From positions 132,564 to 196,563 of the forward strand of contig CALKIV010000025.1 in assembly GCA_937995835.1 (NCBI GenBank): a stretch of 64,000 nt of DNA, given 5' to 3'. The notes under the pieces are model-generated. The model did no database searches, was not told the DNA's origin, and was given only the letters and a program-made list of their open reading frames with translations. How positions within the stretch are numbered: position 1 is the first letter of the stretch; each line of letters begins with the position of its first letter. Source of the stretch: an uncultured Dysgonomonas sp. (lineage in GTDB: Bacteria > Bacteroidota > Bacteroidia > Bacteroidales > Dysgonomonadaceae). The position numbers and the translations under genes were made by a program. Positions 33,679-41,520 of this stretch are shown here, in pieces.

Positions 33679-34566
33679 ATGATGAAACGATTATTTTTAA
33701 TAGCAACACTATTTCTTTCTGCATTTTCCTTATTTGCAGATGATAAGGAAGAACTAGTAGACGGAAAGTTTAAAGTCTCAGGAGTATCAGGACTTAACAT
33801 TTCTCAAACACAACTTAACAATTGGGCTGCCGGGGGTGAAAACTCTGTTGCAGGAACAGTATATTTGAACGGGAAGGCTGTGCGAAAAAGTGGTAATTGG
33901 TTGTGGACTACTAATCTAGCCCTTGAGTATGGTTTGACCAAACTAAAAACCCAAGGAGTGCGCAAAGTAGGTGATAAGATTGACTTCTCCACACAAATGG
34001 GGTATAAAGCAACTGATAAGTTGTATTATACTGCAATGGCAGATTTCAAATCACAATTTGCCAAGGGATATAACTATAAAAATGATACAAAAGGGCCTTA
34101 CATCTCTAAGTTTTTAGCTCCGGGATATTCAAATGTGTCAATAGGTCTCGACTATAGACCAAAAGATTTCTTTAGTCTTTATTTCTCGCCAGTGGCTAGC
34201 AAAATGACCTTTGTGACAGACAAAGAACTGTCGGATAGAGGTGAATTTGGTGTAGACCCAGGAGATAAGTTCAGAGTTGAGTTTGGTACATATCTAAAAG
34301 CTCGTTTCGAAAAAGAACTTGTCAAGAATGTGAAAGTGATCTCTACTGCCGATTTCTTTACAGCTTATAGCAAAGATTTTGGAAATGTGGATATTAACTG
34401 GGATTTATTGATCAGTATGAAGGTGAATAAATTCCTTTCGGCAAACATCAACACCACATTGAAGTATGATGATGATGTGAAATCGATTGACAAGAACGGG
34501 AACAAAAGAGGACCAAAAGTGCAATTCAAAGAAGTTTTAGGCGTAGGATTTGCTTATAATTTCTAA
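33679..34566 (+). CDS. DUF3078 outer-membrane protein
   Basis: The 295-residue protein has a signal peptide (about 1-20, SAFSLFADDK) and then alternating amphipathic strands suggesting a small beta-barrel. The N-terminal NISQTQLNNWAAGGENSVAG is the hallmark of DUF3078. It ends in an aromatic residue (GFAYNF), as outer-membrane barrels do. Function is unknown. It lies 33 bases after the glucosaminidase gene and is probably co-transcribed with it. Confidence 0.88.
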   Translation: MMKRLFLIATLFLSAFSLFADDKEELVDGKFKVSGVSGLNISQTQLNNWAAGGENSVAGTVYLNGKAVRKSGNWLWTTNLALEYGLTKLKTQGVRKVGDKIDFSTQMGYKATDKLYYTAMADFKSQFAKGYNYKNDTKGPYISKFLAPGYSNVSIGLDYRPKDFFSLYFSPVASKMTFVTDKELSDRGEFGVDPGDKFRVEFGTYLKARFEKELVKNVKVISTADFFTAYSKDFGNVDINWDLLISMKVNKFLSANINTTLKYDDDVKSIDKNGNKRGPKVQFKEVLGVGFAYNF

Positions 34567-34585
34567 TTGATATCTGTTTTAGACT

Positions 34586-34602
34586 AACTCAGAAGCTGAG
34601 TT
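34586..34602 (+). other. Hairpin after the DUF3078 gene
   Basis: AACTCAG-aag-CTGAGTT is a perfect 7-bp stem, 20 bases past the stop. It lacks a T-tract, so it may protect the mRNA end rather than terminate. Confidence 0.4.
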
Positions 34603-34680
34603 AAAAATCAGACAAATTTTTGCAGGCATAATTTAATTGTAGTATTTTTATCGGAAATAATTCAATTAAATTGTGCCTTT

Positions 34681-35838
34681 ATGATGAATAAATATTTGTT
34701 GTTGGCTTTTCTGCTTCTAGGAAACCTAGTAGCAGTGCAGGCTCAGGAAGACGATAGTAAATATCTCAAAGGAGCTGTGCCCCTTGTGGATGGACGAGTT
34801 GTGATGACTAGAGATGTGTTGTTTACATCCAACAGTAATCTCTCCAAAAAGAAAATGTTTGCCTTGATAGAAGAGTGGGCAAATAAAGAATACACCAGCA
34901 ATGAGGAAGGCATAATCAAAAGAGTGCTAGTGACAAGTGCCGAAGAGGGCTATGTGGCTTGTCAAGGAGATGACTATTTAGTGTTTAAGTCTGCTGCACT
35001 TGTTTTGGATAGGGCAAAGATATACTATCAGCTGATTGTTAGAGCTGAAGATAACGGGGCTACACTGGAATTTAAGAATATAAAGTACGACTATCAAGAT
35101 TATAAAAAGACGGTTTCTGCTGAAGAAATGATAACTGACGAATATGCTCTAAACAAGCAAGAGACGAAGTTGAACCGTTATTATGATAAGTTTAGAACGT
35201 TTTCGATAGATCACATTGATGGTGTAACAGAAAATTTGAGAAACTTTTTAGCCAATAAGATCAGCAATGGCGGTGAAGCTGCTGTGCAGACTGTTGCGGT
35301 ATCTAGTGTTGCTCCTGCAACTGATAAGCCAAAAGCGAGTGGTGAAGTGATCACAGCTGTGTCTGTCATCAAGCAAGAGACGATGGCTGACTTTAACTAC
35401 AAACAAATGTCGCTAGAAGATTTATCTGACGATGTTGTGGCAATGTTTAAAGACAATTGGGCTTTGGTTGTTGCCAATGAAAAGGCGATGCCGGCAGCAT
35501 GGAGTGGGCTCGGAAGTTTTGGAGGAAAACCAGTGGCAATGTCGGTTGTGAAGGATGATGCTAGCGCAGTAGAGACTTATACCATCTCATTCTTTACCCC
35601 TATTCATAAAAGTCAATTAGACAAAATAGCAAAAGGAGAAAAATCAAATCTAACATCTATTGTCGCACCATCGGGTGCAAAAGCGTTTGCTGAGGCATGG
35701 ATGATAATCGAATGTAAAAAGGTTTTGGAACAACCCACCACAGATGCAATGTCTGACGGCATTCAATCTAGAAAATGGGCTGAAACCAATTTTAATAAGT
35801 TGTTTATGGGCGAGATTATTAATATCTGGGCCAGATAA
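34681..35838 (+). CDS. DUF4468 exported protein
   Basis: This 385-residue protein has a signal peptide (about 1-22, AVQAQEDD). Residues about 25-190 match the DUF4468 pattern, a TBP-like fold family: VPLVDGRVVMTRDVLF, ALIEEWANKEY, DYLVFKSAALVLDRAKIYYQ. A second domain (about 245-385) is unrecognised. The cysteine-poor sequence and lack of a lipobox suggest a periplasmic protein. Function unknown. Confidence 0.82.
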   Translation: MMNKYLLLAFLLLGNLVAVQAQEDDSKYLKGAVPLVDGRVVMTRDVLFTSNSNLSKKKMFALIEEWANKEYTSNEEGIIKRVLVTSAEEGYVACQGDDYLVFKSAALVLDRAKIYYQLIVRAEDNGATLEFKNIKYDYQDYKKTVSAEEMITDEYALNKQETKLNRYYDKFRTFSIDHIDGVTENLRNFLANKISNGGEAAVQTVAVSSVAPATDKPKASGEVITAVSVIKQETMADFNYKQMSLEDLSDDVVAMFKDNWALVVANEKAMPAAWSGLGSFGGKPVAMSVVKDDASAVETYTISFFTPIHKSQLDKIAKGEKSNLTSIVAPSGAKAFAEAWMIIECKKVLEQPTTDAMSDGIQSRKWAETNFNKLFMGEIINIWAR

Positions 35839-35850
35839 GATATAAAAAAC

Positions 35851-36609
35851 ATGAGAAAAATTGCCTTAATAACAGGGGCTACTGCCGGTATAGGCCGTGC
35901 TATCGCCATTCGCTTGGCTGAAGAAAAGTTCGACCTAATTATCACCGGAAGGCGTGGTGAGCGCTTAAAAGAATTGAGACAAGAAATTGAAATCAATTAC
36001 AAGGTCAGAGTTAAAGATTTGTGCTTCGATGTAACAAATTATAGCGAGGTGGAGCAGGCTTTGGCCAATCTACCCGAGACTTGGGCAAGAGTGGATGTGT
36101 TGATCAACAATGCAGGACTTGCAGTGGGATTGTCACCTATCTATGAAGGGGTGGTTGAAGACTGGGAGCGCATGATTGACACCAATATCAAGGGACTGCT
36201 ATACGTTACAAGAGTGATCTCTCCAGGTATGGTAGCTCGTAAATCGGGGCATATCGTAAACCTCTCTTCCATTGCTGGCAAGGAGGTTTATCCTAAAGGA
36301 AACGTATACTGTGCTACTAAGCATGCTGTGACTGCGCTGAGCAAGGCTATGCGCATGGATATGCTGGAACATGGCATACGCGTGACGTTAGTGTGTCCGG
36401 GTGCTGTCAATACAGAATTCTCTACTGTGAGATTCAAAGGAGATAAAACAAAAGCTGATCAGGTCTACGAAGGTTTTACACCACTGATGGCAACAGATGT
36501 TGCCGAAGCTGTAGCTTATGCAGTGATGCAACCCAAGCATGTAGACATTCAAGATATAATGGTGATGCCAACCGCTCAGGCTGGCGGAGCTATGTTTCAT
36601 AAAGAATGA
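35851..36609 (+). CDS. Short-chain dehydrogenase (YdfG-like)
   Basis: This 252-residue classical SDR has the cofactor motif TGATAGIGRAIA, with GRRGERL after the second strand favouring NADP. The structural NNAG motif is DVLINNAGLAVG, the catalytic Ser is in VNLSSIAG, and the Tyr-Lys pair is in YCATKHAV. It most resembles the YdfG group that oxidises 3-hydroxy acids such as serine or 3-hydroxypropionate. Its stop overlaps the trmD start by four bases, so the two form a coupled unit. Confidence 0.92.
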   Translation: MRKIALITGATAGIGRAIAIRLAEEKFDLIITGRRGERLKELRQEIEINYKVRVKDLCFDVTNYSEVEQALANLPETWARVDVLINNAGLAVGLSPIYEGVVEDWERMIDTNIKGLLYVTRVISPGMVARKSGHIVNLSSIAGKEVYPKGNVYCATKHAVTALSKAMRMDMLEHGIRVTLVCPGAVNTEFSTVRFKGDKTKADQVYEGFTPLMATDVAEAVAYAVMQPKHVDIQDIMVMPTAQAGGAMFHKE

Positions 36610-37289
36610 GAGTAGATATCATAACGGTTCTTCCTGAGATGTTTTCAGGGGTGTTGGATACCTCTATTTTGAAGCGTGCTCAAGATAAAGCTTTGGTTGA
36701 GATTGTTGTGCATAACCTACGTGATTACTCGACAAATAAGCATCGAAGAGTTGATGATTATCCCTTCGGTGGAGAAGCCGGAATGGTGCTCCAAATAGAG
36801 CCGATTGATAATGCTATTTCTGCTCTTAAAGCGCAGCGAGAGTATGATGAAGTTATTTATACCTCTCCGGACGGCGAAGTTTTTGATCAAAAAAAAGCGA
36901 ATCAAATGTCTACCTTGCAGAATATCATTATATTATGCGGGCATTATAAAGGAATAGATCACAGAGTTAGAGAGCATCTGATAACCCGAGAAATCTCTGT
37001 TGGCGACTATGTTCTGACAGGTGGCGAGCTGCCTGCAGCCATTATTACCGATGCAGTAGTCAGACTATTGCCCGGAGTGATAGGAGATGAGCAATCGGCA
37101 CTTTCTGATTCCTTTCAGGACAATCTTTTGGCGCCACCAGTCTATACTCGTCCGGCAGTGTATAAAGGATGGGAAGTTCCTGAAATATTATTGTCAGGAC
37201 ATGAAGCTAAGATAGATGAATGGAAGCATCAGCAAGCATTAGAGCGAACGCTGCTCTTGCGTCCGGATATATTAAAAGAAAAGGAATAA
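36606..37289 (+). CDS. trmD: tRNA (guanine37-N1)-methyltransferase
   Basis: It methylates G37 next to the anticodon, which prevents +1 frameshifting. This is a 227-residue SPOUT (knotted) methyltransferase: ITVLPEMFSG, YPFGGEAGMVLQIEPI, CGHYKGIDHRV and EISVGDYVLTGGELPA are the SAM-binding and catalytic blocks. It is usually in the rpsP-rimM-trmD-rplS operon; here it instead follows an SDR gene, a common arrangement in Bacteroidota. Confidence 0.96.
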   Translation: MRVDIITVLPEMFSGVLDTSILKRAQDKALVEIVVHNLRDYSTNKHRRVDDYPFGGEAGMVLQIEPIDNAISALKAQREYDEVIYTSPDGEVFDQKKANQMSTLQNIIILCGHYKGIDHRVREHLITREISVGDYVLTGGELPAAIITDAVVRLLPGVIGDEQSALSDSFQDNLLAPPVYTRPAVYKGWEVPEILLSGHEAKIDEWKHQQALERTLLLRPDILKEKE

Positions 37290-37312
37290 GCAGAGGCTTA
37301 TTCCTTTTTTAT
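37279..37312. terminator. Bidirectional terminator between trmD and the membrane protein gene
   Basis: AAAAGGAATAAGC / GCTTATTCCTTTTTT hairpin with A and T flanks. It overlaps the trmD stop codon and serves both convergent genes. Confidence 0.88.
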
Positions 37313-37329
37313 TTCGTAAACTTTTTCAC

Positions 37330-38310
37330 TTACCAATACACCTCGTCGCGAGGAGCCTTTGTGGGCAATGCAATGAATATAAAAAACAGTGCATTCAATA
37401 CACTTATGAGTATAAAGAAGAATGTTGGAATCAATGTGACTGTAAATGTAATCTGCTTTATAAGTTCAAGTGTAGAACAGATAATCAGACTACTAGTGAT
37501 GATAGTGGTCATTATCATTACCGTAAGAGGAATATATACTGGCAAATTAGCATCTTGAGAACGTTTGACAATCAGGAAGATAGTCATTGTTAAATAAGCC
37601 AGACTGACTGCAAATAGAGGTAGCTGACCAGTTGAACTACTGCCCCCCAATATATTGTTACTACTGATAATCCAAATATAGATCAATCCCAAAAGTATTG
37701 CATATATTAGGTTGACCCCCATTAGTTTGAAGGTAAAGTTAATGCTCCCATACTTATTGTCATACTCTCTTTCATCATCAGGATTGGGCAGGCACGAAAG
37801 GATAATAACTGATATAAAGGCTAAAGCTATTAATGCATAAATCAGGATAGACAACTGATTGGCGATAATAGGATTGTCTTGCGCCAGATAGGTGTAAGTA
37901 AATGTGCTCCGTAGCATGCTGATGCTGATTGGAACTAAATATGTGCAGAGCCCTAACAACCATCTAACAGGATTGTTAAAGTGACCTTTTGTACGTTTGA
38001 AAGTGATAATGAATGAGGAGTACAAAACAATAGAGGCATAAGGTAAAAGAGGTAAGTAGCTAAGTGAGCTTAACACATTGTTGACCAGATAAAAACCACT
38101 GATGTGTTGTATTTCACCATTAAATGAAATGTTTTCAGACATAATGCTCACCAAGCTGTATATTGCTTGGTGGCTAGTTAGTGGAACAGTAGAGAACAAG
38201 AACAGCATGATCATTGCAAACCAATATTCTTGCCTTGTCAGTGTGCCGTTATGATTCAATAGAATGTTGACTACCCTATTCTCTTTGATTTGTTTTATAA
38301 GTTTGTCCAT
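37330..38310 (-). CDS. Polytopic membrane protein, DUF805-like
   Basis: This 326-residue protein has about eight transmembrane helices. The N-terminal GTLTRQEYWF and the later VKRSQDANLPVYIPL resemble the start and the Arg-His/Asp block of DUF805, and LPNPDDEREYDNKYG resembles its acidic loop. That could mean two DUF805-like halves. The match is weak and function is unknown. It starts 5 bases after pncB on the same strand, so it is probably co-transcribed. Confidence 0.6.
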   Translation of the reverse strand: MDKLIKQIKENRVVNILLNHNGTLTRQEYWFAMIMLFLFSTVPLTSHQAIYSLVSIMSENISFNGEIQHISGFYLVNNVLSSLSYLPLLPYASIVLYSSFIITFKRTKGHFNNPVRWLLGLCTYLVPISISMLRSTFTYTYLAQDNPIIANQLSILIYALIALAFISVIILSCLPNPDDEREYDNKYGSINFTFKLMGVNLIYAILLGLIYIWIISSNNILGGSSSTGQLPLFAVSLAYLTMTIFLIVKRSQDANLPVYIPLTVMIMTTIITSSLIICSTLELIKQITFTVTLIPTFFFILISVLNALFFIFIALPTKAPRDEVYW

Positions 38311-38315
38311 CTATT

Positions 38316-39482
38316 TTAGTCTGTTAAGTCTAGCGTCCATTTGCATAACTCTATTTCTCGCGAGTCGCCTGTGTGTTTACCTTTAGCATCCGACAGCTTC
38401 ACTGCTTTATGATATTTGGCTTTAGGATTTACCTTCACATCTGTTAGTTTGATCACCATATTCAACGCCTTGGCGCCCACGTCATTGGTCAAGAATGTGC
38501 CAATTCCATACGTATCATGTACACGCCCAGCCACATGTTTTTTTATTTCTTTTACCAATTCTAGATTTAGTGAGTCGCTGAAAACCAATGTCTTAGATGT
38601 AGCGTCTATTCTCTTTTCTTGATAAAAACTGATCACTTTTTCTATAAATTCGAAAGGATCTCCACTGTCCCAGCGTACCCCATCAAACAGCTTAGCTTGC
38701 TTTTGGCTAAACGATTCGATGAACGAATCCGTCGTATAGGTGTCTGTCAGGCTTATTCCCAAGCTTCCTTGAAACACTTCTACCCATGCCTCCAAGGCTT
38801 TCATATTGGCCGCACGGTAGCCATAGACAGCTCCGTGATACATAAACCACTCGTGAGGCATGGTGCCGATAGGGGTGGTGTTGTGTTTCATTGCAAAATA
38901 TACATTACTGGTTCCTTTGAAGTATTCTCCGGCATTTTCTTTTAGCTGTTTCACTACTCGGTCGTGGACATCATACGAAAAACGACGACGTGTACCGAAT
39001 TCTGAAAAATCGGCTTGCACCTCTTTCAGCACCTTCGCTTTGGCAATAGCCTTGCTCTCCACTTCTTCGGGAGTAATGCCCATCATCTGGAAGTATAGCT
39101 CGGAGATGATAGCCATCAAAGGCACTTCCCATAGCACCGTACGATACCAAAAGCCTTCTATCCATACTTTTAGCTCTCCATTCTCATCTTGAGAGATATG
39201 TACCTCTTCTGGGTTATATTTATATCCTTCAAGGAAGTCAATGAATACGGGGTCAAAAAAGTAACAACGCTTTATTATAAATTTTTTTTCTTCGGGTGTA
39301 AGCTTCAGACTAGCCATCGAGTTCACCTCTTGCCTTAGTCTCTCTGCAAAATTAGGTGGAAATTTCGTGCCTCCTCTGTTTGTAAATTCATACCTGACGT
39401 ATGCCCACGGATAGAGTTTTTGTATGGCATGCATCACAGAAAATTTATACAAGTCGTTATCTGTAAAATGCTTTATGATCAT
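38316..39482 (-). CDS. pncB: Nicotinate phosphoribosyltransferase
   Basis: It makes nicotinate mononucleotide from nicotinate and PRPP, using ATP, in NAD salvage. The 388 residues contain TDNDLYKFSVMHAIQKLYP, FGTRRRFSYDVHDRVV, GTSNVYFAMKHNTTPIGT (a His of this segment is the phosphorylated residue in the family) and VRWDSGDPFEFIEK. The start is set at the ATG at 39482; a TTG nine codons upstream is in frame but unlikely. Confidence 0.95.
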   Translation of the reverse strand: MIIKHFTDNDLYKFSVMHAIQKLYPWAYVRYEFTNRGGTKFPPNFAERLRQEVNSMASLKLTPEEKKFIIKRCYFFDPVFIDFLEGYKYNPEEVHISQDENGELKVWIEGFWYRTVLWEVPLMAIISELYFQMMGITPEEVESKAIAKAKVLKEVQADFSEFGTRRRFSYDVHDRVVKQLKENAGEYFKGTSNVYFAMKHNTTPIGTMPHEWFMYHGAVYGYRAANMKALEAWVEVFQGSLGISLTDTYTTDSFIESFSQKQAKLFDGVRWDSGDPFEFIEKVISFYQEKRIDATSKTLVFSDSLNLELVKEIKKHVAGRVHDTYGIGTFLTNDVGAKALNMVIKLTDVKVNPKAKYHKAVKLSDAKGKHTGDSREIELCKWTLDLTD

Positions 39483-39561
39483 CTCAATTTCTTTTTTTCG
39501 TGTTATCAACTTAGAATATATCCTACAAGATACAAAGTTCTTTTTATTTCTCTACCAAAAG

Positions 39562-39600
39562 AAAAAAAGGTGAGCAATTTTTATTACCCACCCTTTTTCT
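39562..39600 (-). terminator. Terminator after the beta-barrel gene
   Basis: On the minus strand GGTGGGTAAT-aaaa-ATTGCTCACC followed by TTTTTTT, 24 bases after the stop of the gene at 39624. Confidence 0.75.
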
Positions 39601-39623
39601 TATCTTTTTTATGACTCTATTTT

Positions 39624-40232
39624 TTACAGAATAATTAGTCCTGCTGAAAGATAGAAGCTTCTATTTTTCATCTTATCACCTAGTTGACCTATAGTTGGTC
39701 TGGATGCACTTTTCATCCCAAAGTCATATCCGGTGCGCACTTGGATCCTTCCGATCACTGTTACACCAACTTCAGCACCCAATCCCCAGTCAAATTTTTG
39801 AAATGCATCGTCAAAAATCTTTTCGTCTATTTTCGCTCCAGCAAACTCTCCTTTTATTTTACCACCAATACCCTGCGCAAAGTATGGACCAAAACCAAAG
39901 TGAGCACGCAATCCGGGAAGAAGTTTTAGCCTATATCCCAAACGTACAGGCAATTGTAGATACATTGGGCTTATCTTTATGCCCGATTCTTTAAGTTTAG
40001 CCCCCTTGGTGATCACTTCCAGACCTGAGAAGATCCCGAAGTTGGCAGGCAGATTGATATCCACAGTTGCTCCTGCGTTAAATCCGTTTCTGCCATCAGT
40101 ACCGCTATTGCTGATGTCCGATCTGGTGATCCCACCTTTCAAACCAATAGAGATAGGCAACAATTGAGCGTTTGCAGTGGTAGTTAAAGCCAAAGCAAGT
40201 GCAATAAATGATATTCTTAGAAATGTTTTCAT
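39624..40232 (-). CDS. Outer-membrane beta-barrel (porin-like) protein
   Basis: This 202-residue protein has a signal peptide (about 1-22, ALTTTANAQ) followed by alternating strands: PISIGLKGGITRSDI, GFNAGATVDINLP, LPVRLGYRLKLLPGLRAHFGFGPYFAQGIGG, and so on. It fits the PorT-like/OMP_b-brl_2 family of eight-stranded barrels. Function unknown. Candidate -7 box TATATTTG on the minus strand at 40277-40270. It is monocistronic. Confidence 0.85.
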   Translation of the reverse strand: MKTFLRISFIALALALTTTANAQLLPISIGLKGGITRSDISNSGTDGRNGFNAGATVDINLPANFGIFSGLEVITKGAKLKESGIKISPMYLQLPVRLGYRLKLLPGLRAHFGFGPYFAQGIGGKIKGEFAGAKIDEKIFDDAFQKFDWGLGAEVGVTVIGRIQVRTGYDFGMKSASRPTIGQLGDKMKNRSFYLSAGLIIL

Positions 40233-40269
40233 CTGTTTTCTAATTTTATAAAGTGTAATTAATGTATTA

Positions 40270-40277
40270 CAAATATA
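40270..40277 (-). promoter_or_regulatory. Candidate -7 element for the beta-barrel gene
   Basis: The minus strand reads TATATTTG, 37 bases upstream of the start codon. No clear TTTG at -33. Confidence 0.45.
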
Positions 40278-40328
40278 ATATTATTTAACGTAAACGTGAA
40301 TAAATGTTGTGCTCTTTTTCTGTCTTGT

Positions 40329-40364
40329 GCAAACAAAAGGAGAGCAAAGCACGCTTTGCTCTCC
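40329..40364 (-). terminator. Terminator after the DUF4332 gene
   Basis: GGAGAGCAAAGC (40339-40350) and GCTTTGCTCTCC (40353-40364) are perfect complements. On the minus strand the stem is followed by TTTTGTTTG. Confidence 0.85.
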
Positions 40365-40409
40365 ATGATCAACCATTATTTTATACCTTAAATTCTATTA
40401 AATAGTTGA

Positions 40410-40823
40410 TCAGTATGTCATTTTAGGAGGAAGTTGTTTTGCTTGATCTATCATTTTTTGCAGTTCCGATGCCGATGGCACTCTCCCTGTTATTCTTTTA
40501 CCTCCAGCCTCGTTCACTTCTGTCATCTTGGCAAAGAGATTTTCTGCATTTCGGTGTTGAAGCTCTTTCACAGTGTCCACTCCGGCAGCTTCCAGTAGTT
40601 CGGCAAATTGACCGGCCACCCCATTTATTCTGAAAAGGTCAGCATGGTTAGTCCAAGTCAGGATTAGCGTTTCAGAGATACCTGTCTCTTCAGCAAGCTC
40701 TTTACGTCCTTTTTTTGCTCCACATTTTTCTAGTAGATCGTCTGTTGTTTTGATTCCTGCAGCTACAAGTTTCGCCCCGTAAGCTGGTCCAATTCCTTCA
40801 ATTTCTTCAATTTTGTAAGCCAT
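40410..40823 (-). CDS. DUF4332 helix-hairpin-helix protein
   Basis: This 137-residue protein has two helix-hairpin-helix-like units: IEEIEGIGPAYGAKLVAAGI (about 4-23) and INGVAGQFAELLEAAGVDTV (about 66-86). It matches DUF4332, a family related to the DNA-binding HhH domains of polymerases and ligases. It has no catalytic residues, so non-specific DNA binding is the usual guess. It is monocistronic. Confidence 0.88.
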   Translation of the reverse strand: MAYKIEEIEGIGPAYGAKLVAAGIKTTDDLLEKCGAKKGRKELAEETGISETLILTWTNHADLFRINGVAGQFAELLEAAGVDTVKELQHRNAENLFAKMTEVNEAGGKRITGRVPSASELQKMIDQAKQLPPKMTY

Positions 40824-40934
40824 AATTGTAATGTGTTTTTTTTAGATAAATAAATTTATATTTCTTCTAATATAACACTTATTCTCACAAATTGTTTCAT
40901 ATCAATCAGATAACTTAGCGTTTTTTCACTTTTC

Positions 40935-41100
40935 AACCCCAACAGAAGCCTCTCACGCCTCCTTAGCCATCGCAGGGCGTGCCCCCTCACGGGGTCGGGC
41001 TATTCGCAGTAGTCCTCGCCCTGTCGGGCTGTGGGCTACTTGCTACTATCCCTCACGCAGGCTGACGCCACAGCTTCATCCCCTCAAGCATAGCAAATGT
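40935..41100. other. GC-rich structured intergenic island
   Basis: About 165 bases are strikingly GC-rich within AT-rich surroundings. CAGGGCG (40973-40979) pairs with CGCCCTG (41017-41023), enclosing CCCC-tcac-GGGG. GCTGTGG (41028-41034) pairs with CCACAGC (41068-41074). GTCGGGCT and GGGCTA-T/C-T each occur twice, indicating an internal imperfect duplication. No coding frame, tRNA or known RNA motif is recognised. Confidence 0.5.
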
Positions 41101-41149
41101 CCTCCAATGATTAACTTGGCACTTCACCACCCGACACAGAAAAATTTCT

Positions 41150-41157
41150 TAGATTTG
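41150..41157 (+). promoter_or_regulatory. Candidate -7 element for the SUI1-like gene
   Basis: TAGATTTG fits TAnnTTTG, 25 bases before the start codon at 41182. Confidence 0.45.
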
Positions 41158-41181
41158 TAATATCAATTAAATCACAAGAAA

Positions 41182-41520
41182 ATGAACGATTGGAAAGACC
41201 GTTTGAATGTCGTTTTCTCGACAAACCCCGATTATAACTATGACAAGGGTGACGAACTGGAAGAAGATACCATAGAGAAAGCAAAGCAAATGCTTCGTAT
41301 CGAGCTCGATAAGCGAAACCGAAAAGGGAAAGCTGTAACACTCATCACTGGTTTTGTGGGAACAAATGACGACCTAAAAGATTTAGAAAAATTCTTGAAA
41401 GTGAAATGTGGAGTAGGGGGATCGTCTCGCGATGGCGAAATCCTGATTCAAGGTGATTTCAGAAAAAAAGTGCAAGAATTGCTTCACAACGAGGGATATG
41501 TCAAAGCAAGAATCATCTGA
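41182..41520 (+). CDS. SUI1/eIF1-like translation factor (YciH family)
   Basis: This 112-residue protein is of the SUI1/YciH fold, related to eukaryotic eIF1, which in bacteria is thought to influence fidelity of translation initiation. Seen: LRIELDKRNRKGKAVTLITG, LKDLEKFLKVKCGVGGS and the C-terminal ILIQGDFRKKVQELL. Positively charged loops on one face are typical. The next gene starts inside its last codons. Confidence 0.92.
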   Translation: MNDWKDRLNVVFSTNPDYNYDKGDELEEDTIEKAKQMLRIELDKRNRKGKAVTLITGFVGTNDDLKDLEKFLKVKCGVGGSSRDGEILIQGDFRKKVQELLHNEGYVKARII

